DNA from: Tetraselmis striata
Lineage: Eukaryota; Chlorophyta; Chlorodendrophyceae; Chlorodendrales; Chlorodendraceae
NCBI GenBank assembly: GCA_006384855.1
Contig: VCJN01003494.1
Coordinates: 1-64,000 of the forward strand
Direction of reading: 5' to 3'
Length of the DNA stretch: 64,000 nucleotides
Positions within the stretch are counted from its first letter, which is position 1. Every line of letters begins with the position of its first letter. Both the position numbers and the translations under genes were made by a program. Below, one piece after another: positions 8,231-18,198 of this stretch. The notes under the pieces are model-generated. The model searched no databases, was not told the origin of the DNA, and saw nothing but the letters and a program-made list of their open reading frames with translations.

Positions 8231-10044
8231 GAAAGCAGTACTAGCGCGCCAAGTATGGTCCATATATAATCTTTGGTTTGTAATATATACATTGTACTGT
8301 GGATGCGCTGGATGGGGCTCTAACAGTGAGATGGGTTGGTGGGTGGCTGTGAGAAGGGACCAGTGCATTGCTGCGAGCGTTTGCTGCGGCGTTGGGGCGG
8401 GGGCCTGGTGTAGTGATGGTTGCCGGCAAGAGCCTGATGGTGGGGATACTGTCGGTAGAGGCTGGCTACGCCTGTCGGAGTGGACGCCCCCTACTACATC
8501 CTCAGGAGTATCCAGGCACCTGTGTGTGATTACCCCCAGCGGGCGCTTCGCAGATCCATTGTGTGTCAGCAAGCAGCAATAGAATATGCATAGTCTAGCA
8601 CCATGAGCCTCTGAGCAACATGTGTACGCTACCGGGACGCTGACTAGTGAGGATGCGTGCCCAAATGGTTGGTGATGTGTCATCGAGTGCCGGTTGGAAA
8701 ATTTAAATTCAATATGAAATATACTGCTCACTGCAAAATGAATGGTAATCTGTTGAAGCACAGTGTAAGCATGATCGGTGCCTGTGAACTGCCCCCCCCT
8801 CCCCCCCCCACCCACCCACACCGCGCCCAGACTCCGACTTGTCCATCCATCTCGTTCTGTGCTTGACCTCCATCATCGGCGCCCCCGCCCGTGCCATCGC
8901 CAAGCAGCATGTCTCCACCTCATGCTCCAGCAAGTCTTTGCATTCCTCCCTCGAAACAGCGCCTCCTTAGGCTCCTCCTACCGTGGTGTCACCTGCTCTT
9001 GCTTCTGGGCCAGCAATGGCTGAAAGTCAAATCTCGATGCCCGGTAGACCTCTGAATCACGGGGGGCAAGGCGCGCTTCTTCTGCCTGGGCTGAAGTGGG
9101 ACTAGAGAAGCAATGCCGCTGCGGGACTGGATGAAGTGTTGCAAGCAAGGGAGAGATGGTGAGGTTGCACACACACGCAATAATAAGCACGGAAACATAT
9201 GATAGAGTAGAATTATCAAAAGCACTGCATTCTCCCTGGAATTCACTAGGTAAAGAACTGTTTCTTTTGAGTGCATGTCATTCAGCCCAACATATCAAAA
9301 ACAAGGAATAGCAAAACAAGTAAGAACGACATCCACGTAGGCAGTACTGCAACACGGGGTATGCCTTGCATACTTGACAGGAAGTGTCGTTCTGGCAGCA
9401 AGTCGTGCCACCGGGAGAGGCACGTTGCCGTTTTGCCCCACGATGCATGTAAGGTGAGGCGATCGCTCAGTTGGAACTATCAGCTTTTCCTCTTCCTTCC
9501 GCAGTAGCAAAAAATACAAACTGTCACTGTCCAGGGAAAGAAGCGCAGTGATGTCAAATGGCGCTTCGTCAAATTTGAATCTCTCGTGCAAGGTGATCGA
9601 TGGACCCTCGAGGCGCAGGCTCGAGCGCCAGTTTCTGACATCGGCCATTGCGTGCAACATCAACCACCAGACCATTGCATGCAGCAAACATGCACAGTTC
9701 GTTTTTTGTAGAAAAATAAGGAACCCGCTATGTGAAAGAGCGTGTGAAGGAAGGCGCAGTAAAACGTTCATGACATAGTGGCTGTAATTGCGCATGGAAC
9801 ACGGATCCAGAGATGTTGTGGCTCGCTCCATATGGAATGCTGCTGGGGATCCAGTCTCTCCTCTCTCTCTCTCTCTCTCTGTTTGGGTGCGTTGTCGGTG
9901 CCAACTACCCTTGGCAATTTTATTTGACATCCCCCTCAAAGCAGCCAGCTGTTGATGTAAACATACATTAATGAGTAATATATGTGCTACTGTAGCGGTA
10001 TTGGGCGCTACCATAGTATACGATGAGGATATGCATATCAGCAT
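8231..10044 (-). CDS. Possible multi-exon gene, unidentified
   Basis: Three stretches on the minus strand look exon-like. About 9643-9500 follows the acceptor GATGTCAG and encodes NWRSSLRLEGPSITLHERF and then FDITALLSLDSDSLYFLLL. About 9115-8993 encodes RDSEVYRASRFDFQPLLA and ends at the donor GTGACA. About 8930-8845 encodes EHEVETCCLAMARAGAPMME. Codon use is GC-rich in these stretches and not between them. I could not join them in phase with confidence and do not recognise a family. A (CT)n run at about 9858-9880 interrupts the upstream part. The 197-residue open frame at 8821-8228 is probably not coding. Confidence 0.25.
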
Positions 10045-10625
10045 GTGTTATCGCATTCAACATATCGTTTAATCGGGCTATTCGCGGCTCCCAAAACAAT
10101 GAACGGTTTTGCCACATTGAGTCAGAATACAAGTTCAGCTTTCATGGTGTGTAGAGTTTCCTGTTATGTTTCTTGATATGTATATATGAATATATGTTTA
10201 CTACTTGGGTATCCGTGACCTAGTAGGGTTTTCGTATCCAACGGGGGTTCCCGTATCCTTAGGAAAAAATATAGAACAAGTTCGGTATACGGAAAGATAG
10301 CGAAAGGATTTCTGTTTCAACGCGTACCAGTATAGCGACCATGGTACCGCGATGGTCGCATATGTGGACGGAGATGTGACGAATCGGCGACGGTGCTGCC
10401 CCACCACGCCCCGGACCACGTCAGCCACCCGCCAACGATTGATGTCCGTCACTTCACCGGCGCCGACCCGCTCCATTCTGCGCTTACCCACAACCTCGTG
10501 TAAAGAGCAGTCACGTGGAAGCGGGGCGCTTGCAACTCCAGCACACCGTGCTTTTCTGTCGCCCTCGCACCGCACTATTAACAGCAGGCCCCTCCGGCAT
10601 CACCCGCCCTCTCTCCACCGCAACG
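10045..10625. other. Upstream region of the secreted-protein gene
   Basis: AT-rich to about 10330, then GC-rich up to the start codon at 10626. No gene is supported. The sharp composition change may mark the promoter/5' UTR of the downstream gene. Confidence 0.25.
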
Positions 10626-11635
10626 ATGGTGGCGATGACGACTCAGCGCGCGCTGCTGCAGTTCACCGCATTGGCGGCGCTTGTACTAGCGCCCGTGGCC
10701 GCTGCCCGGCTTATCGCCCCGGAAGGGATGTGGGCCAGCGAGCCGTACTTGGAGCTGGCGCACCGGGACATCCCAGACCTATTGGTGCGCCGGGCGATCC
10801 TAACCCTAACCATTGCACAACCAGCACCGATTTTCCTTGCAAGTGGATTTTCCTTGCGAGTGGATGGCCAACAGGATCCCCGCTAAAAAGCTTAGCCAAC
10901 CACCAGACTTCACATTCGTCCTCTCTCCCAACCGAGCCCGCCCGACTCTTTCGGCGTTGACGTTTTACTTGCCCTTGTGTCGGCGGCATTGCTGATGATC
11001 CCTCCCTGCGCCGCACGTGATGTCAACAGGCTGGCGTGTTCCACGGCGGCTTCAGCCTCAAGACGCCGAAAAACAGCTCCGCCGACAAGTCACAATATAT
11101 CTTCGTCGACTACTTCGCCGTCGATCAAATGGGAAAATTCTGGGGCATGTACAAGCCAATCGTAGGCCCCCACCTTGACTTGGACAGGCGGCCCCGCTCG
11201 GGACGGCCCGTGCGATCGGTGCCGTCGGACACACTTTCGTTGGCGTTTTGAATTCACCCGCCCGTGCAATCCTTTGAAGTATTGCATGTACAACTAATTT
11301 CCGGCGTATTTATATCATTAATTTCGCGCCCCTGGCGGAATGTTTGCCAGATGTCCACGGCATCGGAGGTGTCCGGGTCCTACGGAAATGTCTCGCCGAT
11401 TGTCGAAGGCAAAAACTACACTGTGGTAGCGAAGCTTGAGAGCCCTGAGAAAATGCACATGTGCTGGGTCGTCACCCTCAAGAACCACACCAAGCACAAC
11501 ACCACCTCCCAGGAAGGTTTCGGCTCCTTTGGCAAAGACTGCCCCGAGAACAAGACCATGGCCGAGTTCACTTTCTGGCTCAAGAACTCAAAGACAAAGT
11601 CGGACCCGGAGCTGGTAAAGGAGTACCTGTACTAG
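10626..11635 (+). CDS. Small secreted N-glycosylated protein, unidentified
   Basis: Three phase-0 exons, 10626-10784, 11030-11161 and 11351-11635 (TAG), give a 191-residue protein. Donors are GTGCGC and GTAGGC; acceptors are CAACAG and TGCCAG. The N-terminus is a textbook signal peptide: basic start, then ALLQFTALAALVLAPVAAA, with cleavage after an Ala. The mature part is short, rich in aromatic and beta-forming residues, and holds six N-glycosylation sequons (NSS, NVS, NYT, NHT, NTT, NKT). It has two cysteines (MCWVV and KDCPE) that could form one disulfide. This suggests a small extracellular or cell-surface beta-sandwich protein. I do not recognise the family. Intron 1 contains a CCCTAACCCTAA word at about 10799-10810. 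Confidence 0.55.
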
Positions 11636-13620
11636 AGCCATCTGGGCTGTGCGATGTGCGCACCCACTGCGCCACTGAAACCAAACGCTGATGTCGATCG
11701 CAGCCGTGCTTGCGTTGTTAGCAGGAAGACCGCTCACGTTTACGGTTAGAGTACCCTGTTGCCGTTACATACAGCTGCCGAGCGTTTCTTCCCCATATGT
11801 GGACATTTTTCCATCATTTTCCCATCAGCATCTGCCATCGTCATTATAAATTCATCATCGTTTGAGCGATATCATTCAGCGCATGGGCATATGACATGCA
11901 CGCCATGCTGGGGAGTACCACCCAACTCAACTCGGTGCAAGACGGGTGCTACCGCTTCAGCTCCAGTGATGGCACACTGCTGCTGCTGAATGCGCCATCA
12001 CCTCCAATCAATGGGACAACCCCCCCCCCCCCCCCCCCCCCCCCCTTGCTGCACTATATTAGAGAACTGAAGACACCGCTTTTGGGTCCGGGTGTCTGAC
12101 CGCCCTTGATAACAAAAACATACCTAAATGCAGACGTGTCATTTACCCTACGGATCTGTAACCACTTCATATTTGTATTCCAGATTGTGCTGGACGCCCT
12201 AATGGGTGACGGCGACGGTGACGGCCGATTTGTCATTGGTCCATGCGCATCCGGGCGTGAGGCGTGTCCGCTAATGTGGCTCTTGGGTGTGAACCGGGAA
12301 AGGGGTTGTGCTGAGGGACACCGGCGTGATCAGTGGCGAAGCAGCGATAAGATGGGTACGGGTCGGAGGCCCGCGAGGAAGGGCGTGCTCAGCGGGCGAG
12401 TAGTCAGCGATGTACTAGCTGTCATTGGTTTGCATTGGTTGCGCTAGCTTTGTCAATATCGTTATCTCACCCCAGCCGGAGGCCCGCTCCATGCGTCTCA
12501 TGTCTCCTAGCTGCATTGCATAGATAAGAGATGCGGCAGCAACCCATAAAATTTCAAACCACCTGCGTTGATGGTATGCCATAACCAAGCTTTGGGTTGC
12601 TATTTGTCAGTGTTTTCATTTACCCCCTCACGAAGAGCCAACACCGATATATATTTATATGTTAATAATCGTCCTGAATAATAATAATTTTAAATCCGTG
12701 TATTGGTACCCAGTACTAATGAGGGGTTTGGCTACACGTGGTAGACTGAAACCCTATACTAGCCCTAGTGGAAACCCTGCAGCGGCTACCTGTACATCAG
12801 CCGACTACCCTGTAGTATACAGGTCAACGTGCAACCAGCGCCTCACTACAGGTTCAGCCTGATGCCGTTCAGCCCGCGTGCTGCGGTGCCGCCACGCCGC
12901 CTGCCCGCGCTGAGCCGACGGCGCGCAATCCCCGACGACTCGGGGCAGATTTACTTTAGCCTGTCTTTAATGCGAGCCGAATGAATTATTAATCCTTAGT
13001 TAGGATTTTAAATAAAGGATTATAGGCAGAATTTTCGTGTCCATGGTTCGTATGCCTCGAGGATCTGATGGGATTATTTCCCAGGCGGTTTACGGATAAC
13101 GACCGCGATTTATATGGATATGGCGACAAGGTACGCAAGGACTATAAATAATTACATGAGCTCTAGCAGCAGAAGGCGATATATCAGGAAATCGCCAAAA
13201 AAGGACAATCAGAACGGTCCTCTACAAGGATTATGGATTATGGTACCCGTACCTGCACTACCCAGAACAGCGGCACGATCTGGCGATGCCCCTGTAGGTC
13301 CCGCCGTGCCTACAGGGGCGGCAATAACTGCAGAACGGTCGCGCGCCACCTACTCTGTAGCGATGTGTCATCGCTGCGTGTGCCGCCGCGGCATTGGCCG
13401 TTGTTGAGCTGGTGCTGCTAAGCAGGGAGAAGCACTAGGGAGATGCTGAACGGGTAGAAGTGAGAATTGCCAGGGTCGCTGAGCAGGGAGAAGCAGCATT
13501 GGCGCATTGAGTCGCCGGTCGATGAGCGCGCCACCTTCCGCATTGTAACTGGAACTGGGGAACCCAATACATCCATGAACATAGAAGCACCGACAGACGA
13601 TATCAGCCCTGGTCGCGTCC
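11636..13620. other. Long stretch without a supported gene
   Basis: Contains a C homopolymer at about 12020-12045 and a segment near 11896-12000 that could encode a short exon (NSVQDGCYRFSSSDG) but lacks support. It also holds AT-rich DNA at 12640-12710, CCCTA-like words at 12740-12830, and a perfect inverted repeat at 13288-13319. A near-duplicate of GCAGGGAGAAGCA occurs at about 13423 and 13483. Confidence 0.3.
13288..13319. repeat. Perfect 11-bp inverted repeat, 10-nt loop
   Basis: The arms are GCCCCTGTAGG (13288-13298) and CCTACAGGGGC (13309-13319), exact reverse complements. They could form a GC-rich hairpin in DNA or RNA. No run of T follows, and no gene end is nearby. Confidence 0.7.
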
Positions 13621-14015
13621 CGAGCCACCGCAGCGATGGCGGCTCTGCCAGCGCGGGCGAGTGGCCGCTCGGTGTTCGTCCTCCTCCACGCTATCCGGAG
13701 TGGCAGGCTTTCAGCTGCTGGAGGGGACGCAGGCCACGGGCGCCGACGCAGCCACGCTGGCGGGCCGCACCACGCCCAGTCACGATATCGAGGCGTCAGT
13801 GAGTGGGCGCCGGGGTGGGCGAGCTGCCGGCGACAGGTATGGATGCGCTAAAACTATTTTACATGGTTGACCCGAGGGGGGGGGGGGGGGGGGGGGGGGG
13901 GCAATGCCTAAGTACTAGTGATGAGAGGCAGGGGCCACGATCGCGTCTGCCATGGATTCCCGCAGAATTGATATACCGGCGCCTGCCTCGTGTGTCCGCC
14001 TTCAGGCTTTTGCAG

Positions 14016-15620
14016 TCACAGCGGGCGGGTCGTCTGCTCCAGACGAGATGGAGTCCGCCTGGGCAGCGTGGCTGCAGCAGAACCCGCTGCCCGGCCAAAG
14101 GCTAGCCAGCGAAGCGGTGCAGGGGGAGTCTACTGCCAGGGAACAATCCGAGGTGCGCTCGTACCGGTAGCCATAATCTGTGCGCCCTTGTCTTACCACA
14201 GGGACAAAGTCCCGCTCCACTCAGTACATTTACACACCGAGCTTGGATAAGCGCGTGACTATTCGTTTATAGCCACCACAGCGACGGCAATTTAACATTT
14301 AGCAGTCATGGAAAGGGTCGAGGCATGTTGCATGGCCTCCAGTGACACGGGCACTGCTGTTGCAGGCGGAGAATCCGCTCTGTGAGGGCGCCGGGGCAGG
14401 GGAGCCACGGGCGTCCTTTGCTTTCAGATGGGAGGCGACAGGTGACATCATGTCGCGCGCCCTGGATGCCGGGGCCGACCTCACCTGGGACGCCAGCAAA
14501 CTGGCGTGGAGGGGCCACTGCCCAGCATCGGCGCCCACATGCTCAACTGCCAGCATACGCCTGCCCCGCCTGCTGCCTCCCCCCGCCGGCCCGGACCCCT
14601 GCCCGCAGCTGTACCTCGAGAGGATCTCCGCCGCGCCGGGCGGCGGCGTGGCGTGCAGCCCGTGCCTGATCGTGCTGCTGGCCGCGGACTCGGCGGCGCT
14701 GGGCCTGGTGGATGCGTCGGGCCGGCTGGTCCGGCACAAGGTGCTCACCGGCTACACGGTGCGCGCCAAGCGGGGCAAGTCGCAGCTGTACTACATGCAG
14801 AGGGGCGGAGGCAAGTGGCCGCATCCCGCCCCGGCTCCCAGCTTCCGCCCCGGTTCCACCCACGCCCCCACCCGCCCGCCCTACTGGACTCACCAAGGAG
14901 ACAAGCATGCCACGCACGGCTCCGCCCGCCCGGCAGTCTGAGCCGGCCCGCTGCGCAGGCGCCGGCAGCGTGGGCGGGCGCATCCGGGCGCGGGAGGTCA
15001 AGCGCCTGTTCGCCGCCGTGGGCAGCAAGCTGACGGAGTGGGCGGACGACATCCGGCTGTGCGAGCAGCTCTTCCACAGCGGCGACGTGAGGGTGCGGCC
15101 GGCCGGTGCTCCACAGCGCGGCGGATCCCGGAATACCGGTGTTCCTGCGCTGACGTGGGTAGACGATTCACAACTTGGGCGGCGCGCAGGTGTGGAACGA
15201 GGTGTACTCCCACGGCATGCCGGTGGGGCGGTCCGACATCCGATGGCAGCGGCTGGGTCTCAGGTGCGTCAGCCCCTCCCAGGCAGAGGCAGCCTCTCAC
15301 AACAGGTGTCACACCAGATGTTGTGGCAGTGCCTTGGCGGCCTTTCCCGGCCTGCTGCGCCATATCGCTCGCCGCAGCGCACCGGGTGGAAGAGGCTGCG
15401 TTGCCCTGCCTGAGGCTCGCGATGACTCTCGCATCAATCCACTGCCTGACCCGCACATTGCCGCCATGCGCCGGCACGCGCCGCAACCCTCAGCCTCGGG
15501 AAACCTAGGTTCAAGGAGCTGGAGCGGGCGCTCTACATCCTGGGGCAGGGGCACTGTGACGGGCTCCCGGAAGCGAGCCAGCCCGTTTGCAATTCGCGTG
15601 CAGGGGGGCGTCAACCGTAA
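14016..15620 (+). CDS. VLRF1-domain protein (Vms1/ANKZF1-type peptidyl-tRNA release/hydrolase fold)
   Basis: Vms1/ANKZF1 frees nascent chains from tRNA on stalled 60S ribosomes during ribosome-associated quality control. The visible exons are 14016-14152, 14366-14814, 14969-15086, 15190-15263 and 15509-15620 (TAA), phase-consistent with donors GTGCGC, GTGGCC, GTGAGG and GTGCGT. The diagnostic segment GYTVRAKRGKSQLYY contains the GxxQ loop, whose Gln is catalytic in yeast Vms1. Next come GGRIRAREVKRLF with TEWADDIRLCEQLF, then VWNEVY and RWQRLGLRFKELERAL, matching the C-terminal half of the VLRF1 domain. Exon 14366-14814 may hide a further intron (about 14519-14608). The 5' end is unresolved; the region 13620-13800 ends in a good GTGAGT donor but the phase does not fit. 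No C2H2 finger or ankyrin repeats are seen on this strand, so it may be a compact relative rather than a Vms1 orthologue. Confidence 0.7.
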
Positions 15621-15865
15621 TGCTGGCACATCGGGCAGAGTGGCCACGCTGCTGGTGATTTTGGTACATAGGCACCGTAGACTGGTGCATTTTTCACTAG
15701 CTCGGGACATGGCGGAGGCAGAGGCCTTTGCTGCCGGCGATGAGCGAGCATGATGCCCTTACATATGCATGACTTGATAGTGAGCTGGTGGCCATACTGC
15801 AAGTCAGTCGCAGGTTGACATAATGTCAGAATCAGTTTATGATATTATGTGCAGGATTTTTTCAT

Positions 15866-16146
15866 CCCGCCCCCGGGACAGGACTGGCACCAGTGAAACC
15901 TTTGCTGCGTCTCTACGACGACGGCCTTTCAACGATGAATCGTTTAGGCAGCGATCCAGTTACGGAAGTCCGTTATGGACAAGCGGCTCTCAGTCATAGT
16001 CATCAAGCAAGTTGCCGAAGCATTTCGCAGCCAAGACTTATTGGAGGTCAATGACGGACTTTCGTTCCCAGCTGGGTATTTTCACCGTCTAAAACACTGC
16101 CATCAAACCACCCGGCACTGACCACGGAAGGTCCGCCCTACCCGTC
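15866..16146 (+). repeat. Dispersed repeat R1, copy a
   Basis: About 280 bp beginning CCCCCGGGACAGGACTGGCA and ending GGTCCGCCCTACCCG. Related copies are at 30985-31226 (+), 48953-49027 (+, only the first part) and 52126-52372 (-). No ORF is present. It could be the end of a DNA transposon or a short non-autonomous element. Confidence 0.65.
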
Positions 16147-16832
16147 CGAGCGTCGGCCCATTCGAGTAAATGCGAGTTGGGGCAAGCCCAAAGTTGTCGC
16201 GAAGCATAGCACTTTGGGAGTGTGATACAGGCGCAACAAAGAAGGAAACTCCGTGCAGGTGTTTCCGTTCTGTGCGGCATTTCCGTCAAGTGAGGCGGTA
16301 AGTGGCGTTGGTGGGCCCAACGCCTTTGCGCTTGTGCCGTCCGGCTGGACGCCGGCGGCCAGTCCTCCTTGTGCCTAGGCAGGGGGTGCGGGGCCGTGGC
16401 GGCTGCGCCCTCGCAAAGGGTGCATGCCAGCGAGAAGACGAGAGACATGAGCGACCGGCAAAAGCAGCGGCGGCAGGAAGGCATCCGCCCGCTATTGCTA
16501 ACATACATAGCAAAATACTACTATTGTCCGTGCCGCTGCTGCTGTTGGGGCTACTTTCCATTTGCAGGATACGCCAAGTAAGGCAAAGGAGCATTGGGTG
16601 AGGAGCGCACTTTTTTCCATGGCGGCTATCAAACAGCCATAATCTAAAACGCTCATCTGGCCTCTAGGTGAAAGGCGCTACGGCCGTCCCTATGCGGGTA
16701 CATGCAGCCGGGCTGTAAGACAGCTGGTTTGTGTAGTTACAGAAAAAAGTAGCAACAACAAAGTTGCACGAAATTAAGATTGAAAGGCGGCGTGAGCACT
16801 TGTATGACGTTTGCAGTCACACGCTCATGGGC
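16147..16832. other. No supported gene
   Basis: A spacer between repeat R1 and the 3' end of the ankyrin array. Open frames here lack splice signals or similarity that I can recognise. Confidence 0.3.
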
Positions 16833-18198
16833 TCAGATGCCTGTGCCGTGGACTTCAAGCACCGTCTCGAGTGTCGATCTCTGTTCTGACGGCATGCGAG
16901 CCGTCCGGCAGCAGCCACGCCGTGTCATGGCATCCACCACGGGTCCAAGGCAGCCCCATCTGGCCATCCTCCGGATTCTGGATGCGTCCTCCAGGAGCTG
17001 CGCCACCTCCAGATGGCCTCGCTCAGACGCGTAGTGCAGAGGCCGGCAGCCATCCGCATCCTTGGCGCTGACGTTTGCCGCCCGGCCCTCGACGCCCCCG
17101 AGCAGAAGCCGAACCACCGCCGCTACGTGGCCCTCCAGGGCCGCGCAGTGCAGCGCCGTGTCGCTGTGCTTGTCCTTGGCGCGGATGTCCGCCCTCTGCT
17201 CCCCGACGCCTTCCAGCAGCAGCTGCACCACCGCTGCTTGACCACCCGCAAACGGCATGTGCAGCGCTCCGCCAGACGCGTAGTGCAGCGACGTCCTTCC
17301 ATTCTCATCTCTGGCGTTGACGTCCGCCCACTGGTTCCCGGCGCCCTTGAGCAGCAGCCGCACCATCGCTCCATGGCCTCTGCCAGCCGCCAGGTGCAGG
17401 GCCGTGCAGCCAAAGGTGGTTCGGGCGCTGATGTCCGCCACCTCGCCCTCGACGCCCTTCAGCAGCAGCCGCACCACCTCCGCGTGGCCCCTCCCAGCAG
17501 CCTTGTGGAGCGCTGTCTCGTCATCCTCGTCCTCAGTTGGGACGTCCGCTTTCTGGCCTTGCACACCCCTCAGCAGCAACTGCACAACCTCCTCCCGGCC
17601 AAACAGGGCCGCCCAGTGCAGCGCCGTCCGGCCACGACTGTCCCGTGCATTGATATCCTGCGCCTCGTGCCGTCCGGCGCCCTGCAGCAGCAGCCGCACC
17701 ACCCCAGCGTGGCCCTCCTTGGCCGCGCGGTGCAGCACCATCATGCCAAACAGGGCGCCGTGGGAGTCGATCCCCACTGCCCGCTCTCCAGCGCCCTCCA
17801 GGAGCAGCCGGACCACGGCCACGTGGTCTGTTGCTGCCGCCTTGTGCAGCGCCGTGTCGCCATACTGGTCCGGGGCGACGATGTCCACCACCTGCCCCCC
17901 AACACCCTACAGTAGCAGCCGCACCACGGCTTCGTTGCCTCTTAGTGCCGCCCAGTGCAACGCCGACAAGCCGCGTTCCATGTCCCGGGCCTAAGCGTCC
18001 TGTCTCTGGCCGCCGACGCTCTCCAGCAGCAGCCGCGCCACCGCGTCGTGGCCTTCCTTAGCCGCATAGTGCAGCGCTGTCACGCCAAAATCGTCCACGG
18101 CGTTGATGTCCGTCCTTCGCCCCTGGATGCCCACCAGGCGCAGCCAAACCTCCGCCGCATTGCCGTCCTCAACCGCCTGATGGTCACAATCCTCCTGC
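16833..18198 (-). pseudogene. Ankyrin-repeat protein with two in-frame stops
   Basis: Ten ankyrin repeats are read on the minus strand, each with the TALHxAA and VVRLLL helices. The period is about 37-38 residues instead of the canonical 33, because of a constant GV-G-(Q/E)-x-A-D insert. Ankyrin arrays mediate protein binding. The frame is otherwise open but is broken twice: TAG at 17993-17991, where the repeat expects Asn/Lys, and TAG at 17909-17907, where it expects Gln/Glu/Lys. Downstream of the second stop, 352 residues remain open to 16833. The upstream edge at 18198 looks like an intact acceptor (CACCGCAG) and directly abuts a truncated recombinase copy. TAG is a normal stop in neighbouring genes, so readthrough by code change is unlikely. 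I infer a pseudogene, or a gene restarting after 17907. Confidence 0.75.

Noticed and set aside
8228-8821. A 197-residue minus-strand open frame
   Set aside because: It has no recognisable domain, spans a C/G homopolymer and Pro/His/Ser-rich chance composition, and its codon use differs from confirmed exons.
17907-17993. TAG as a sense (Gln) codon in this organism, which would keep the ankyrin gene intact
   Set aside because: TAG serves as the natural stop in the USP, membrane-protein, secreted-protein and methyltransferase genes. One of the two TAG codons also replaces an Asn/Lys position.
14016-18198. VLRF1 gene plus ankyrin array as one Vms1/ANKZF1-like protein
   Set aside because: They are on opposite strands, with an R1 repeat between them.
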